Shown: one piece after another, positions 16,526 through 25,075 of the stretch
Position numbering within the stretch: the stretch's first letter is position 1
Layout: each line of letters opens with the position of its first letter
Origin: Defluviicoccus sp. bin129
Lineage (GTDB): Bacteria > Pseudomonadota > Alphaproteobacteria > MPNO01
Direction of reading: 5' to 3'
Assembly (NCBI GenBank): GCA_002239065.1
Contig: MPNO01000001.1
Span: 124,001-188,000 of the forward strand
Length of the DNA stretch: 64,000 bases
Notes under the pieces: model-generated
Database searches by the model: none
The model's input: only the letters and a program-made list of their open reading frames with translations
What the model was told of the DNA's origin: nothing
Translations under genes and position numbers: made by a program

Positions 16526-18004
16526 ATGAGCGATTCCGAGTTCGATGTCGTCGTGGTCGGCGCCGGCAACGCGGCGATCTGCGCGGCGCTGGCGGCGGAG
16601 GAGAACGGCGCCAGCGTGCTGGTGCTGGAGCGCGCGAACGAGGACGAGTCGGGCGGCAACTCGCGCTTCACCGCGGGCGCCATGCGGGTGGTCTATGACG
16701 GGGTCGACGACCTCAAGGCGCTGATGCCCGACCTCACCAACGAGGAAATCGCCAACACCGATTTCGGCACCTACACCCAGGACCAGTTCTATGACGACAT
16801 GGCCCGGGTCACCCAGTACCGCGCCGATCCCGACATGGTCGAGCTCCTGGTCACGCGGTCGCGCGACACCCTCCTCTGGATGCGCGAAAAGGGGGTTCGC
16901 TTCGCGCCGATCTGGGGCCGCCAGGCCTTCAAGGTGGACGGCAAGTTCAAGTTCTGGGGCGGGCTCACCGTCGAGGCCTGGGGCGGCGGTCCGGGGCTGG
17001 TCGATTCGCTGCACGAGATCGCCGCCACGCGCGGCATCGAGATCCGCTACGGCCACCGCGCCACCGGGCTGGTCTTCGACGGCGTGACGGTGAGCGGTGT
17101 GACCGTGAAGAGCAAGGGCCGGATCGAGGAGATCCGGGCCAAATCCGTGGTGCTCGCCGCCGGCGGCTTCCAGGGCAATTACGAGTGGCGCACGCGCTAT
17201 CTCGGCCCCGGCTGGGAGCTCGCCAAGGTGCGCGGAACGCGGTTCAACACCGGGGACGGGATCCGCATGGCGCTCGATATCGGCGCGATGCCCTACGGCA
17301 ACTGGTCGGGCTGCCACGCGGTCGGCTGGGAACGGAACGCCCCCGAGTTTGGCGACCTCGCAGTGGGCGACCAGTTCCAGAAGCACAGCTACCCCTTCGC
17401 CGTCATGGTCAACGCGACGGGACGGCGCTTCGTCGACGAAGGGGCGGATTTCCGCAACTACACCTACGCCAAGTACGGCAGGGTGATCCTGGAGCAGCCG
17501 GGGCAGTTCGCCTGGCAGATCTTCGACGCCAAGGTCGCCCACCTGAAGCGCGACGAATACAACATCCGCCAGGTCACCAAGGCGAGCGCGGACACGCTGG
17601 AAGACCTCGCCCCGCAGCTCGACGGGGTCGACGCCGGGGCCTTCCTCGACGAGATCGCGGCCTATAACGCGGCCGTCCGCACCGACATCCCGTTCAACCC
17701 CAACGTCAAGGACGGGCGCTGCACCGAGGGGCTGGCGGTTCCCAAGTCGAACTGGGCCAACACGATCGACGAGCCGCCCTTCGAGGCCTATGCGGTGACC
17801 TGCGGCATCACCTTCACCTTCGGGGGCCTGCGCATCGGCACCGACGGGCAGGTGCTCGACACCGAGTCCGAGCCGATCCCGGGCCTCTACGCGGCGGGCG
17901 AGCTGGTCGGCGGCATCTTCTATTTCAACTATCCCGGAGGCAGCGGGCTGACCTCGGGCGCGGTCTTCGGCCGCATCGCCGGCGCCTCGGCGGCAACGGC
18001 CTGA
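16526..18004 (+). CDS. FAD-dependent oxidoreductase, fumarate reductase/tricarballylate dehydrogenase-like
   Basis: A 492-residue flavoprotein with the dinucleotide-binding VVVGAGNAAICAALAA at the N-terminus, the SGGNSRFTAG loop and a C-terminal GLYAAGE...FNYPGGSGLTSG that closes the FAD site. It belongs to the FAD_binding_2 family with fumarate reductase flavoprotein, tricarballylate dehydrogenase (TcuA) and 3-ketosteroid dehydrogenases. It would introduce or reduce a C=C bond next to a carbonyl or carboxylate. GGAG stands before the ATG at 16526. It is second in the operon; 24 bases follow to the next start. Confidence 0.9.
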   Translation: MSDSEFDVVVVGAGNAAICAALAAEENGASVLVLERANEDESGGNSRFTAGAMRVVYDGVDDLKALMPDLTNEEIANTDFGTYTQDQFYDDMARVTQYRADPDMVELLVTRSRDTLLWMREKGVRFAPIWGRQAFKVDGKFKFWGGLTVEAWGGGPGLVDSLHEIAATRGIEIRYGHRATGLVFDGVTVSGVTVKSKGRIEEIRAKSVVLAAGGFQGNYEWRTRYLGPGWELAKVRGTRFNTGDGIRMALDIGAMPYGNWSGCHAVGWERNAPEFGDLAVGDQFQKHSYPFAVMVNATGRRFVDEGADFRNYTYAKYGRVILEQPGQFAWQIFDAKVAHLKRDEYNIRQVTKASADTLEDLAPQLDGVDAGAFLDEIAAYNAAVRTDIPFNPNVKDGRCTEGLAVPKSNWANTIDEPPFEAYAVTCGITFTFGGLRIGTDGQVLDTESEPIPGLYAAGELVGGIFYFNYPGGSGLTSGAVFGRIAGASAATA

Positions 18005-18028
18005 CGCCGCGCTGAGGGGAGAAGCGCC

Positions 18029-19102
18029 GTGCCGGTCATCGTCGCCGAAAACGATCCGATCATCCGCAATATCCAGGTCGTGCTCGACCCCGACACGCCG
18101 GCCGACCGGCAGGACGCGATCGCCGACTATTTCTCGGTCGACCTGCCGGATTTCGGCGCGTGGCGGGACGATCTGCGCGCCCGCGCGGCGTCGATCTTCC
18201 CGGCCGAGTTCCGCATGGCCGACGACGTCGAGGCGTTCCGCGCGGCGCTCCCCGACGCCGAGGGCGCCATCGTCGAGGGGATGGCGTTCGGCGCGGCGGA
18301 GCTCGACTGCGCGCCCGATCTCAGAATCGTCCAGAAGTTCGGCGCGGACCTCCGCAACATCGACCTCGCAGCCTGCGCCGCCCGCGGGGTGCCGGTCAGA
18401 CCGCTTCGGCGCCGCGTCAACGGCGCCGTCGCCGAGCACGTCTTCGCCCTGATGCTGGCGCTCGCCAAGAAGATCTGCGAGATCGGCGGACGGATCGATG
18501 CCGCCAGCCTGGAAGCCGTCGGCTACGCGCCGAAGCTCTATGACAGCCGGCATTGCGGGCGCTCCAACTGGGGCCGGATCGGCGGTATCGGGACGCTCGA
18601 AGGCGCTGTGCTCGGCGCCGTCGGGCTGGGCGAGATCGGCCGCGAGCTCGCCAGGCGCGCCTCGGCCTTCGGAATGGACGTCCTCTATTTCCAGCGCCGC
18701 CGGCTCCCGCCCGAAGTCGAGGAGGCGCATGGCGCGCGCTATTGCGGCTTCGAGGAGCTGCTCGAGCGCTCCGACTACGTCTCGGTCCAGCTCCCGTCGA
18801 ACCGGGAGACGCGCGGAATGATCGATGCCGCCGCGTTCCGCCGGATGAAGCCGGGCGCGGTGCTGATCAACGTCTCGCGGGCGGAGATCGTCGACCGGGC
18901 CGCCCTGATCGAGGCGCTGGAGAGCGGCCGTCTCGGCGGCGCCGGGCTCGACGTGTTCTGGGAGGAGCCGGCCGCCCCGAACGACCCGCTGACCGCCTTC
19001 CCCAACGTGGTGATCACACCGCATACCGCGGTCGCCGCGCGCTGGAACGGGGCGCGCGACGTCGAGGAGGCGGTGCTCAACTTCGCGGAGGCGATCGGCT
19101 GA
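18029..19102 (+). CDS. D-isomer-specific 2-hydroxyacid dehydrogenase
   Basis: A 357-residue NAD(P)-dependent dehydrogenase of the phosphoglycerate dehydrogenase family. The nucleotide fold reads GAVGLGEIGRELA. The catalytic triad is visible: Arg in NVSRAEIVD, Glu in DVFWEEP and His in ITPHTAVA. The start is GTG at 18029, with AGGGGAGAA just upstream. There is an unusual basic stretch RPLRRRVNGAVAEHVFAL before the conserved EH element. It would interconvert a 2-keto and a 2-hydroxy acid. The end overlaps the next gene by CTGA. Confidence 0.9.
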   Translation: MPVIVAENDPIIRNIQVVLDPDTPADRQDAIADYFSVDLPDFGAWRDDLRARAASIFPAEFRMADDVEAFRAALPDAEGAIVEGMAFGAAELDCAPDLRIVQKFGADLRNIDLAACAARGVPVRPLRRRVNGAVAEHVFALMLALAKKICEIGGRIDAASLEAVGYAPKLYDSRHCGRSNWGRIGGIGTLEGAVLGAVGLGEIGRELARRASAFGMDVLYFQRRRLPPEVEEAHGARYCGFEELLERSDYVSVQLPSNRETRGMIDAAAFRRMKPGAVLINVSRAEIVDRAALIEALESGRLGGAGLDVFWEEPAAPNDPLTAFPNVVITPHTAVAARWNGARDVEEAVLNFAEAIG

Positions 19103-20493
19103 GCGCGGGCGCGACCCGAAGAATCGCCGCGTTCGCGCACGGCATCGCCTTCGAGGACCTGCCGGAGGCGGCGCTCGAACGGGGCCGGGTCCATGTGCTC
19201 GACTGCATCGGCCTCGCCATCGCCGGCGCCCGCACGGAAGCCGCCCGCATCGCCCGCGACCATGTCGCCGCGCTCGGTCTCGCGGGCGGTACGGCCACGC
19301 TGCTGGGCACCGCGGGACGCACCGCGCCGCGCTTCGCGGCGCTGCTCAACGCGGCGGCGATGCATGCCGACAATTTCGACGACACCAACCCGCAGGCGGC
19401 CGCGGAACGCAATGGCGGCATCCACGCGACCGCGCCGGTGCTCGCCGCCGCGCTCGCGGTCGCGGAGGAGCGCGCGGCCAGCGGACGCGAACTCGCCGCC
19501 GCGCTCCATGCCGGCATCGAGATCGCCTGCCGGATCAACCACGCGATCGACCCGCGCCACTACCGCGGCGGGTTCCACGCGACCGCGACGCTCTCGACAT
19601 TCGGCGCCGCGGCGGCGGCGGCGAAGCTCTGCGGTCTGGAGCGCGCGGCGATCGGACATGCGCTCGCCTTCGCCGCCAGCGCGGCGGGCGGCGTCAGGCA
19701 AAACTTTGGCTCGATGGTGGAGATCCTGCATCCGGGTCTCGCGGCGGAGGCGGGGATCGTCGCGGCCGATCTGGCGGCGCGCGGTCTCGTGGGCGCGGAA
19801 GACGCGCTCGGCGGCAAGGTGGGGTATTTCGCCGCCGCGGGCGGCGGTTTCGACCCCGCAATACTGGAACGCATGGGCGCTCCCTGGGCCATTCTCGATC
19901 CGGGCATGTGGATCAAGCCCTTCCCCAACGGCGCGCTGACCCACCCGGCGATGACCGGCCTGCTGGCGCTCAGGCGCGAGCACGGGTTCGACGGCGGCGA
20001 CATCCTTTCGATCTCCGCGAGAACCAACCGGCGGGTCCTCGAGACCCTGATCCACCACGACCCGAAGACGGTCATGGAGGCGCGGTTCTCGATGCAGTTC
20101 GCCCTTGCGCTGGTCGCCGTCGAGGGCCGCGCCGGGCTCGCCGAGTTCACCGCAGAAACGCTCGCCCGCCCCGACATCCGCCGGGCGATGGAACGGGTGC
20201 GGTTTGCCGCCTACGACGCGCCGGGGGCGGATTTCACCAACATGACGACCCTGCTCGATGTCGAACTCGCCGACGGCAGGCGGCTGGAGAGGCGCTGCGA
20301 CTGGGCGCAGGGCTCGACGCATGCGCCGATGAGCTTCGCCGACGCCTGCGAAAAATTCCGCCACTGCACCGCCTTCGCCGGCTTCCCGCCGCAATCCGCC
20401 GAGGCGGCGATCGAGGCGGTCGGCGAGTTCGAATCGCTCGACGACGCCGGGCGGATCGCCCGCATTTGCCAGACCGCCGGGCAGCGGCAATAG
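19099..20493 (+). CDS. MmgE/PrpD family protein (CTG start)
   Basis: A 464-residue MmgE/PrpD protein (2-methylcitrate dehydratase, cis-aconitate decarboxylase relatives). Conserved parts are VLDCIGLAIAGA, MHADNFDDTN, GFHATATLSTFGAAA and KPFPNGALTHPAM. No ATG, GTG or TTG lies in frame between the upstream gene and the conserved IAAFAHGIAFEDLP start. A CTG at 19099, overlapping the upstream stop as CTGA, has GGAGG at 19087-19091 seven bases before it. The next in-frame start, a GTG at 19195, would cut into the fold. CTG initiation by translational coupling is therefore inferred. Role: dehydration, or decarboxylation of a tricarboxylate-like acid, consistent with the flavoprotein and hydroxyacid dehydrogenase alongside. 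Confidence 0.88.
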   Translation: MSAGATRRIAAFAHGIAFEDLPEAALERGRVHVLDCIGLAIAGARTEAARIARDHVAALGLAGGTATLLGTAGRTAPRFAALLNAAAMHADNFDDTNPQAAAERNGGIHATAPVLAAALAVAEERAASGRELAAALHAGIEIACRINHAIDPRHYRGGFHATATLSTFGAAAAAAKLCGLERAAIGHALAFAASAAGGVRQNFGSMVEILHPGLAAEAGIVAADLAARGLVGAEDALGGKVGYFAAAGGGFDPAILERMGAPWAILDPGMWIKPFPNGALTHPAMTGLLALRREHGFDGGDILSISARTNRRVLETLIHHDPKTVMEARFSMQFALALVAVEGRAGLAEFTAETLARPDIRRAMERVRFAAYDAPGADFTNMTTLLDVELADGRRLERRCDWAQGSTHAPMSFADACEKFRHCTAFAGFPPQSAEAAIEAVGEFESLDDAGRIARICQTAGQRQ

Positions 20494-20524
20494 TCCCCTC
20501 TCGTCATCGCGATGGGGGGAGAAG

Positions 20525-21061
20525 ATGCACGACATCCGGCGCGTGGTCACCGGCCACGACGAGAACGGCAAGGCGATCGTCATCATGGACGGCGCGGCGC
20601 CCAACGTTCGCACCCGGGCGGTGGGCGACCTGGTCGCGGCCCAGCTGTGGCGCACCTTCGCGACCCCGGCCGACAACTCGGGCCACGAAGATCCCGCGAC
20701 GGGCGAGATCAGGACGCCGCCGCCGCCCGGCGGCACGGTGTTCCGCATCACCGAGTTCCCGCCGGTGACGCCCGAGGTCGAGGCGCTGGAGCACAGCGCG
20801 GTCGCCGCCGCGCTCGGCGCGATCCCGGCCGGCGACATCGTCAACAAGCACCCCTTCATGCACCGTACCAACTCGGTCGATTACGCGATCGTGCTGTCGG
20901 GCGAGATCGACATGCTGCTCGACGACTCGGAGGTCCACGTGAAGGCGGGCGACGTGATCGTCCAGAAGGGCACCAACCACGCCTGGGTCAACCGCGGCAG
21001 CGAACCCTGCCGCATGGCCTTCATCCTGATCGACGCCGAGCCGGTCCCGGACGCGGTGTGA
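20525..21061 (+). CDS. Cupin-domain protein (first of a pair)
   Basis: A 178-residue single-domain cupin. An N-terminal region (IRRVVTGHDENGKAIVIMDG) precedes the cupin barrel, where motif 1 reads MHRTNSVDYAIVLSGE and motif 2 GDVIVQKGTNHAW. The usual HxH pair of motif 1 is reduced to one His with an Asp where the metal-binding Glu would be, while the motif 2 His is kept. It may still hold a metal with a H/D/H set, or be a non-catalytic binding protein. It is paralogous to the cupin at 22026, with the FAH hydrolase between them. Function unknown. Confidence 0.85.
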   Translation: MHDIRRVVTGHDENGKAIVIMDGAAPNVRTRAVGDLVAAQLWRTFATPADNSGHEDPATGEIRTPPPPGGTVFRITEFPPVTPEVEALEHSAVAAALGAIPAGDIVNKHPFMHRTNSVDYAIVLSGEIDMLLDDSEVHVKAGDVIVQKGTNHAWVNRGSEPCRMAFILIDAEPVPDAV

Positions 21062-21083
21062 CAGCGGCGGATCGGGCGGCATC

Positions 21084-22022
21084 GTGAGACTCGTCACCTT
21101 TCGGCACCGCGCGACCGGCGACCGGGATCGCGTCGGCGCCCTGATCGAGGGCGACGACGCGGTGGTCGATCTCGGCCTGTCCCCGGGCGGGCCCGCCTTC
21201 GCGTCGATGCTCGCGCTGATCCGCGCCGGGGACGAGGCGCTGGCGGAAGCGCGCCGCGTGGTGGCGAACCCGCCGCCGGCCTCCGTGGTCCCCGCCGCCG
21301 AAATCGCGCTGCGCACGCCGCTGCCGGAACCGCCCCAGATCCGCGACTGCCTGTGCTTCGAGGAACACCTCAAGCGCGCCTTCGAGGTGTTGCGGAAATC
21401 GCGCCCCGATTCGTCGCCGGACGCGTTCCGGATCCCGGAGATCTGGTACCGCCAGCCGATCTATTACAAGGCCAACCGCCTGGCCGTGGTCGGTCACGGC
21501 GAGGACGTGGCGTGGCCGGGCTACGCCGAGGTGATGGACTACGAGCTCGAATTCGGCTTTTTCGTCGGCAAGGGCGGCAAGGATATCGCGCGTGACGCGG
21601 CGCGCGCCCATATCTTCGGCTATTCGATCTTCAACGACTTCTCGGCGCGGGATGCGCAGGCGCGCGAGATGCCGGGCGGGCTCGGCCCCGGCAAGGGCAA
21701 GGATTTCGACGGCGGCAACGTCATCGGGCCGTGCATCGTGACCGCCGACGCGCTCGACCCCTATGACTGCACGATGATCGCCCGCGTCAACGGCGAGGAA
21801 TGGTCGCGCGGCCATTCGGGCAGCATCCACTGGACGTTCGAAGACCTGATCGCCCATGTCTCGCAGTCCGAGACCCTTCATCCGGGCGAATTCTTCGGCT
21901 CGGGCACCGTCGGCGGGGGCTGCGGGCTGGAGCTCGAGCGCTACTTGTCGGACGGCGACGTGGTCGAGCTCGAGGTCGAGGGGATCGGCGTCCTGCGCAA
22001 CAGGCTCATCAGGGGAGGTTGA
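21084..22022 (+). CDS. Fumarylacetoacetate hydrolase family protein
   Basis: A 312-residue FAH-family enzyme, which cleaves C-C bonds of acylpyruvates or hydrates/decarboxylates related dienols at a Mg2+ site. Metal-binding acids appear in MDYELEFGFFVGKGG (the E-x-E pair) and in NDFSARD. The protein is full length with a usual N-terminal cap. The start is GTG at 21084 inside a short gap after the cupin. Stop and the next ribosome-binding site nearly coincide (GGGGAGG at 22012-22018). In an aromatic route this step would follow ring cleavage, but no ring-cleaving dioxygenase is evident unless one of the cupins is one. Confidence 0.9.
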   Translation: MRLVTFRHRATGDRDRVGALIEGDDAVVDLGLSPGGPAFASMLALIRAGDEALAEARRVVANPPPASVVPAAEIALRTPLPEPPQIRDCLCFEEHLKRAFEVLRKSRPDSSPDAFRIPEIWYRQPIYYKANRLAVVGHGEDVAWPGYAEVMDYELEFGFFVGKGGKDIARDAARAHIFGYSIFNDFSARDAQAREMPGGLGPGKGKDFDGGNVIGPCIVTADALDPYDCTMIARVNGEEWSRGHSGSIHWTFEDLIAHVSQSETLHPGEFFGSGTVGGGCGLELERYLSDGDVVELEVEGIGVLRNRLIRGG

Positions 22023-22025
22023 GAA

Positions 22026-22556
22026 TTGGTCGAGAAGATCCGCCGCGTGGTCACCGCAGAGGACGACGACGGCAAGTCGGTATTCGTCTTCGACGGCGAC
22101 GCCGGCACGGTCAAGGAGATGGACTCGATGCCGGGGCTCGCGCTCACCGAGCTGTGGCGCACCAAAGGCGCGCCGGCCGACAACGCGGGACGGGACGATG
22201 CCGCCGACGGTCCCGTCGTGCTCGAACCGGGGCCGGGCGGGACCGTCTTCCGCATCGTCGAGTTTCCGCCGGACAGCGCGTGGCGCGACCGCGCCGATGC
22301 GAGGGACGCCTTCGAATCGATCGACGCCGGGCACGCGCCGGACACGGCCAGCGACGATCCGATGATGCACAAGACCGCGACGGTGGATTACCTCGTCGTC
22401 CTCAAGGGCGAGATCTGGGCCGTTCTCGACACCGGGGAAGTCTGCCTGAAGGCGGGCGACGTGATGATCCAGCGCGGCACCAACCACTCGTGGAGCGTGC
22501 GCACCGACGAGCCCTGCCTGCTCGCCGCCGTGCTGGTCAGCGCCGAGCCTCTGTGA
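22026..22556 (+). CDS. Cupin-domain protein (second of a pair)
   Basis: A 176-residue cupin, clearly paralogous to the one at 20525: both begin IRRVVT, share ELWRT/QLWRT, PADN, GGTVFRI and end in AEP. Motif 1 is MHKTATVDYLVVLKGE and motif 2 GDVMIQRGTNHSW, so the same reduced His set is conserved in both copies. The start is TTG at 22026 with GGGGAGG at 22012-22018, seven bases ahead, three bases after the FAH stop. Conservation of the odd motif in both paralogues suggests it is functional, not decayed. Substrate unknown. Confidence 0.85.
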   Translation: MVEKIRRVVTAEDDDGKSVFVFDGDAGTVKEMDSMPGLALTELWRTKGAPADNAGRDDAADGPVVLEPGPGGTVFRIVEFPPDSAWRDRADARDAFESIDAGHAPDTASDDPMMHKTATVDYLVVLKGEIWAVLDTGEVCLKAGDVMIQRGTNHSWSVRTDEPCLLAAVLVSAEPL

Positions 22557-22600
22557 ATGCCGGGAACAGGGGCCGACATTCGCGCCGGGAGATGTTGTCG

Positions 22601-23794
22601 ATGACCGATTCCGACGGGTCCGGTTACGGGCGCAACGCGATCGTTCCGCAAGAAGACGTCAGGCTCACCCATGTCGGGGCCGGAACGCCGATGGGCGAGC
22701 TGATGCGGCGCTACTGGCATCCCGTATGCCTGTCTTCGGAGCTCGGGGATCTGCCCAAACATCTCAGGATCCTCGACGAGGAGCTGGTCGCCTATCGCGA
22801 CAGGTCGGGCCGGGTCGGCGTGCTGGGAGCGCATTGCATCCACCGCGGGACGTCGCTGGAATACGGCAGGATCGAGCAGCACGGCCTGTGCTGCTGCTAC
22901 CACGGCTGGTGCTACGATGCGGAAGGCAGATGCCTCGACCAGCCGGGCGAGCCCGCCGAGAGCCCCTACAGGCACGAGGTGCGGCAACCGTGGTACCCGG
23001 CGGAGGAATACCGGGGGCTGGTCTTCGCCTATCTGGGGCCGCTGGAGAAAAAGCCGCTCCTGCCGCGCTACGACATCCTGGAGGACGAGGGCGCGGAGTA
23101 CCTCGCCTACCGCAACTACAGCCGCGGCGCGGTGGCGGCCTGCAACTGGCTGCAGCTCCACGAGAACGCCGCCGACCCGATCCACATCTACGCCCTCCAC
23201 GGCGTCAATCGAAGCGTGTTCGATTTCGCCGACGTGATGGGGATCAAGCCTTCGATCGACTTCGTCCGTTCGGACCGGCACGTCTCCTATATCCGGACGA
23301 CCGATCTGCAAGGCGGCAACCGGCTGGTCCGCACCTCCACCATCTTCGTGCCGACGGCCAAGTGCATCCCGCCGCCGGAAGTGACCGGCACCGATTCCGC
23401 TGGCGAGACGGAGCGCGCCCGCATGGTGGGCTGGTGGGTGCCCGTCGACAACGAGAACACGATCGGCTTCCACATCGAACGCATCGAGCCCGGCAAGAGG
23501 ATGTTTCAACCGCCCGACGGGGAGGTGCTGCGCGACTACGAGGAGACCCAGCGCACGCCCGACGACTGGGAGGCGCAGGTCAGCCAGCGGCCGATCGCCC
23601 GGCACGCGCTGGAACATCTGGCGACTTCGGACCGCGGCGTGGTCATGTTCCGCCGCCTGCTGAACGAGGCGATCGACGCGGTCGAGCGCGGCGAGGACCC
23701 GCCCGGCACCTCGCGGGACCCGGCCGACAGGGTCGTCGTCGTGCCGTCGGGCAACGAAGTCATCGCCGGCGGCAAGACGGCGGCCGCTTCATAG
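22601..23794 (+). CDS. Rieske oxygenase, alpha-only type
   Basis: A 397-residue Rieske non-haem iron oxygenase. Rieske ligands: HCIHRG and CCCYHGW; mononuclear iron site: ENAADPIHIYALH (D-x2-H-x4-H). The start is ATG at 22601 with GGGAG at 22587-22591. An earlier ATG at 22592 directly abuts that site and is less likely. It is the last gene of the eight-gene operon and only 12 bases from the convergent Old Yellow Enzyme gene. It differs clearly from the 15370 oxygenase in size and spacing, so the operon encodes two distinct oxygenases rather than a duplicate. Confidence 0.92.
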   Translation: MTDSDGSGYGRNAIVPQEDVRLTHVGAGTPMGELMRRYWHPVCLSSELGDLPKHLRILDEELVAYRDRSGRVGVLGAHCIHRGTSLEYGRIEQHGLCCCYHGWCYDAEGRCLDQPGEPAESPYRHEVRQPWYPAEEYRGLVFAYLGPLEKKPLLPRYDILEDEGAEYLAYRNYSRGAVAACNWLQLHENAADPIHIYALHGVNRSVFDFADVMGIKPSIDFVRSDRHVSYIRTTDLQGGNRLVRTSTIFVPTAKCIPPPEVTGTDSAGETERARMVGWWVPVDNENTIGFHIERIEPGKRMFQPPDGEVLRDYEETQRTPDDWEAQVSQRPIARHALEHLATSDRGVVMFRRLLNEAIDAVERGEDPPGTSRDPADRVVVVPSGNEVIAGGKTAAAS

Positions 23795-23805
23795 GGCGGC
23801 GCAGC

Positions 23806-24930
23806 CTACCGCCCGGGTATGCGGTTGCCGGGCGCGTTGATGCCGCTCGCGCCCCAGCGGTCCGGGTGGCCGCGCTCGTACTGGCGCGGGTAGGCCAGCG
23901 TCTCGCCCAGTTCTTGCGCCGCGTGCCAGACCCATCGAGGGTTGAACAGCATCGGCCGCGCCATGGCGACCATATCCGCCTGCCCGTCGAGCAGGATGGT
24001 TTCGGCCTGACGCGGCTCGCTGATCTGGCCGACCGCGATCACCGGCATGTCGACGGCGGCCTTGACCGCCTCGGCGAACGGGGTCTGGAAACCCGGCCCC
24101 ACGGCGATGCGCTGGGCCGGGCTCAACCCCCCGCTGGAAACATGGATGTAGTCGCAACCCAGCGCCGCGAGGGCGCAAGCGAGCTCGACGGTTTCCTCGA
24201 CCGACCAGCCACCCGCCACCCAATCGGTCGCGGAGACGCGCATCCCGATGGGAAGCTCGGCCGGCCAGACCACCCGGACGGCCTCGAACACTTCGAGCGC
24301 GAAACGCATCCGGTTGGCCAGGCTGCCGCCGTATTCGTCGTTCCGGCGGTTGGTCAGCGGAGACAGGAACTGGTGGATCAGATAGCCATGCGCGCCGTGG
24401 AGTTCGATCGCCCGGGCGCCGGCGCGACTTGCGCGGAGCGCCGCGTCGACGAAGCCTTGCACCACCTCGCAGACGGCATCGGCGGATAGCGGCCGCGGCG
24501 GCGGCCACCTGTCCGAAAGCGGCACCGCAGACGGCGCGACCGCCTCATACCCGCCCTCCTCGACCGGCAGCGGCCCGCCGCCCTTCCAGGGTTCCCGGGC
24601 GGAGGCCTTGCGCCCGGCATGGCAAAGCTGAACGCCGAAATGCCCGTCGCTGTGGGTGGCGAAAAACCGGGCGATGCGGGCGAGAGCGGCCTCCTGCTCG
24701 TCGGAGTAAAGGGACAGGCAGCTGGGCGCGTTGCGCGCGTGTGCGGCGACATAGGTGGACTCGGTCAATACCAGCGCGGCGCCGGAGACCGCATACTGGC
24801 CGAGATGCATCAGGTGCCAGTCACCCGCCACGCCATCGTCAGCCGAGAACTGCGTCATCGGGGCGACGACGATGCGGTTGGGTAGCCGCAAGCCGCGCAA
24901 CTCGATCGGTTCGAACAGCTTCGCCGCCAT
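23806..24930 (-). CDS. NADH:flavin oxidoreductase, Old Yellow Enzyme family
   Basis: A 374-residue FMN ene-reductase. Family marks: LFEPIELRGLRLPNRIVVAPM at the start of the barrel, HGAHGYLIHQFLSPLTNRR (the substrate-binding His and loop), EYGGSL and a terminal phosphate-binding region. It reduces activated C=C bonds, nitro groups or, in longer relatives, dienoyl-CoA; this single-domain length fits the YqjM-like class. It is convergent with the Rieske operon, and 145 bases separate it from the next gene upstream on its strand, the quinone oxidoreductase. Confidence 0.9.
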   Translation of the reverse strand: MAAKLFEPIELRGLRLPNRIVVAPMTQFSADDGVAGDWHLMHLGQYAVSGAALVLTESTYVAAHARNAPSCLSLYSDEQEAALARIARFFATHSDGHFGVQLCHAGRKASAREPWKGGGPLPVEEGGYEAVAPSAVPLSDRWPPPRPLSADAVCEVVQGFVDAALRASRAGARAIELHGAHGYLIHQFLSPLTNRRNDEYGGSLANRMRFALEVFEAVRVVWPAELPIGMRVSATDWVAGGWSVEETVELACALAALGCDYIHVSSGGLSPAQRIAVGPGFQTPFAEAVKAAVDMPVIAVGQISEPRQAETILLDGQADMVAMARPMLFNPRWVWHAAQELGETLAYPRQYERGHPDRWGASGINAPGNRIPGR

Positions 24931-25075
24931 TCCCCTCTCCGCCGCAGCTCCCGCATGGCCCCGCCGACCTTCCGGGAACGCCCGGGGACTGGCGCGCCTG
25001 CTCGGGGTGAGGCGACCTTACAGAATCCTCCGCACCGAGTCGCGGCGAAGCAGTCTATCGCAGGATCGCCGGTGC

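Noticed and set aside
19195-20493. GTG at 19195 as start of the MmgE/PrpD gene
   Set aside because: It would remove the conserved N-terminal helix (IAAFAHGIAFEDLP) present in family members.
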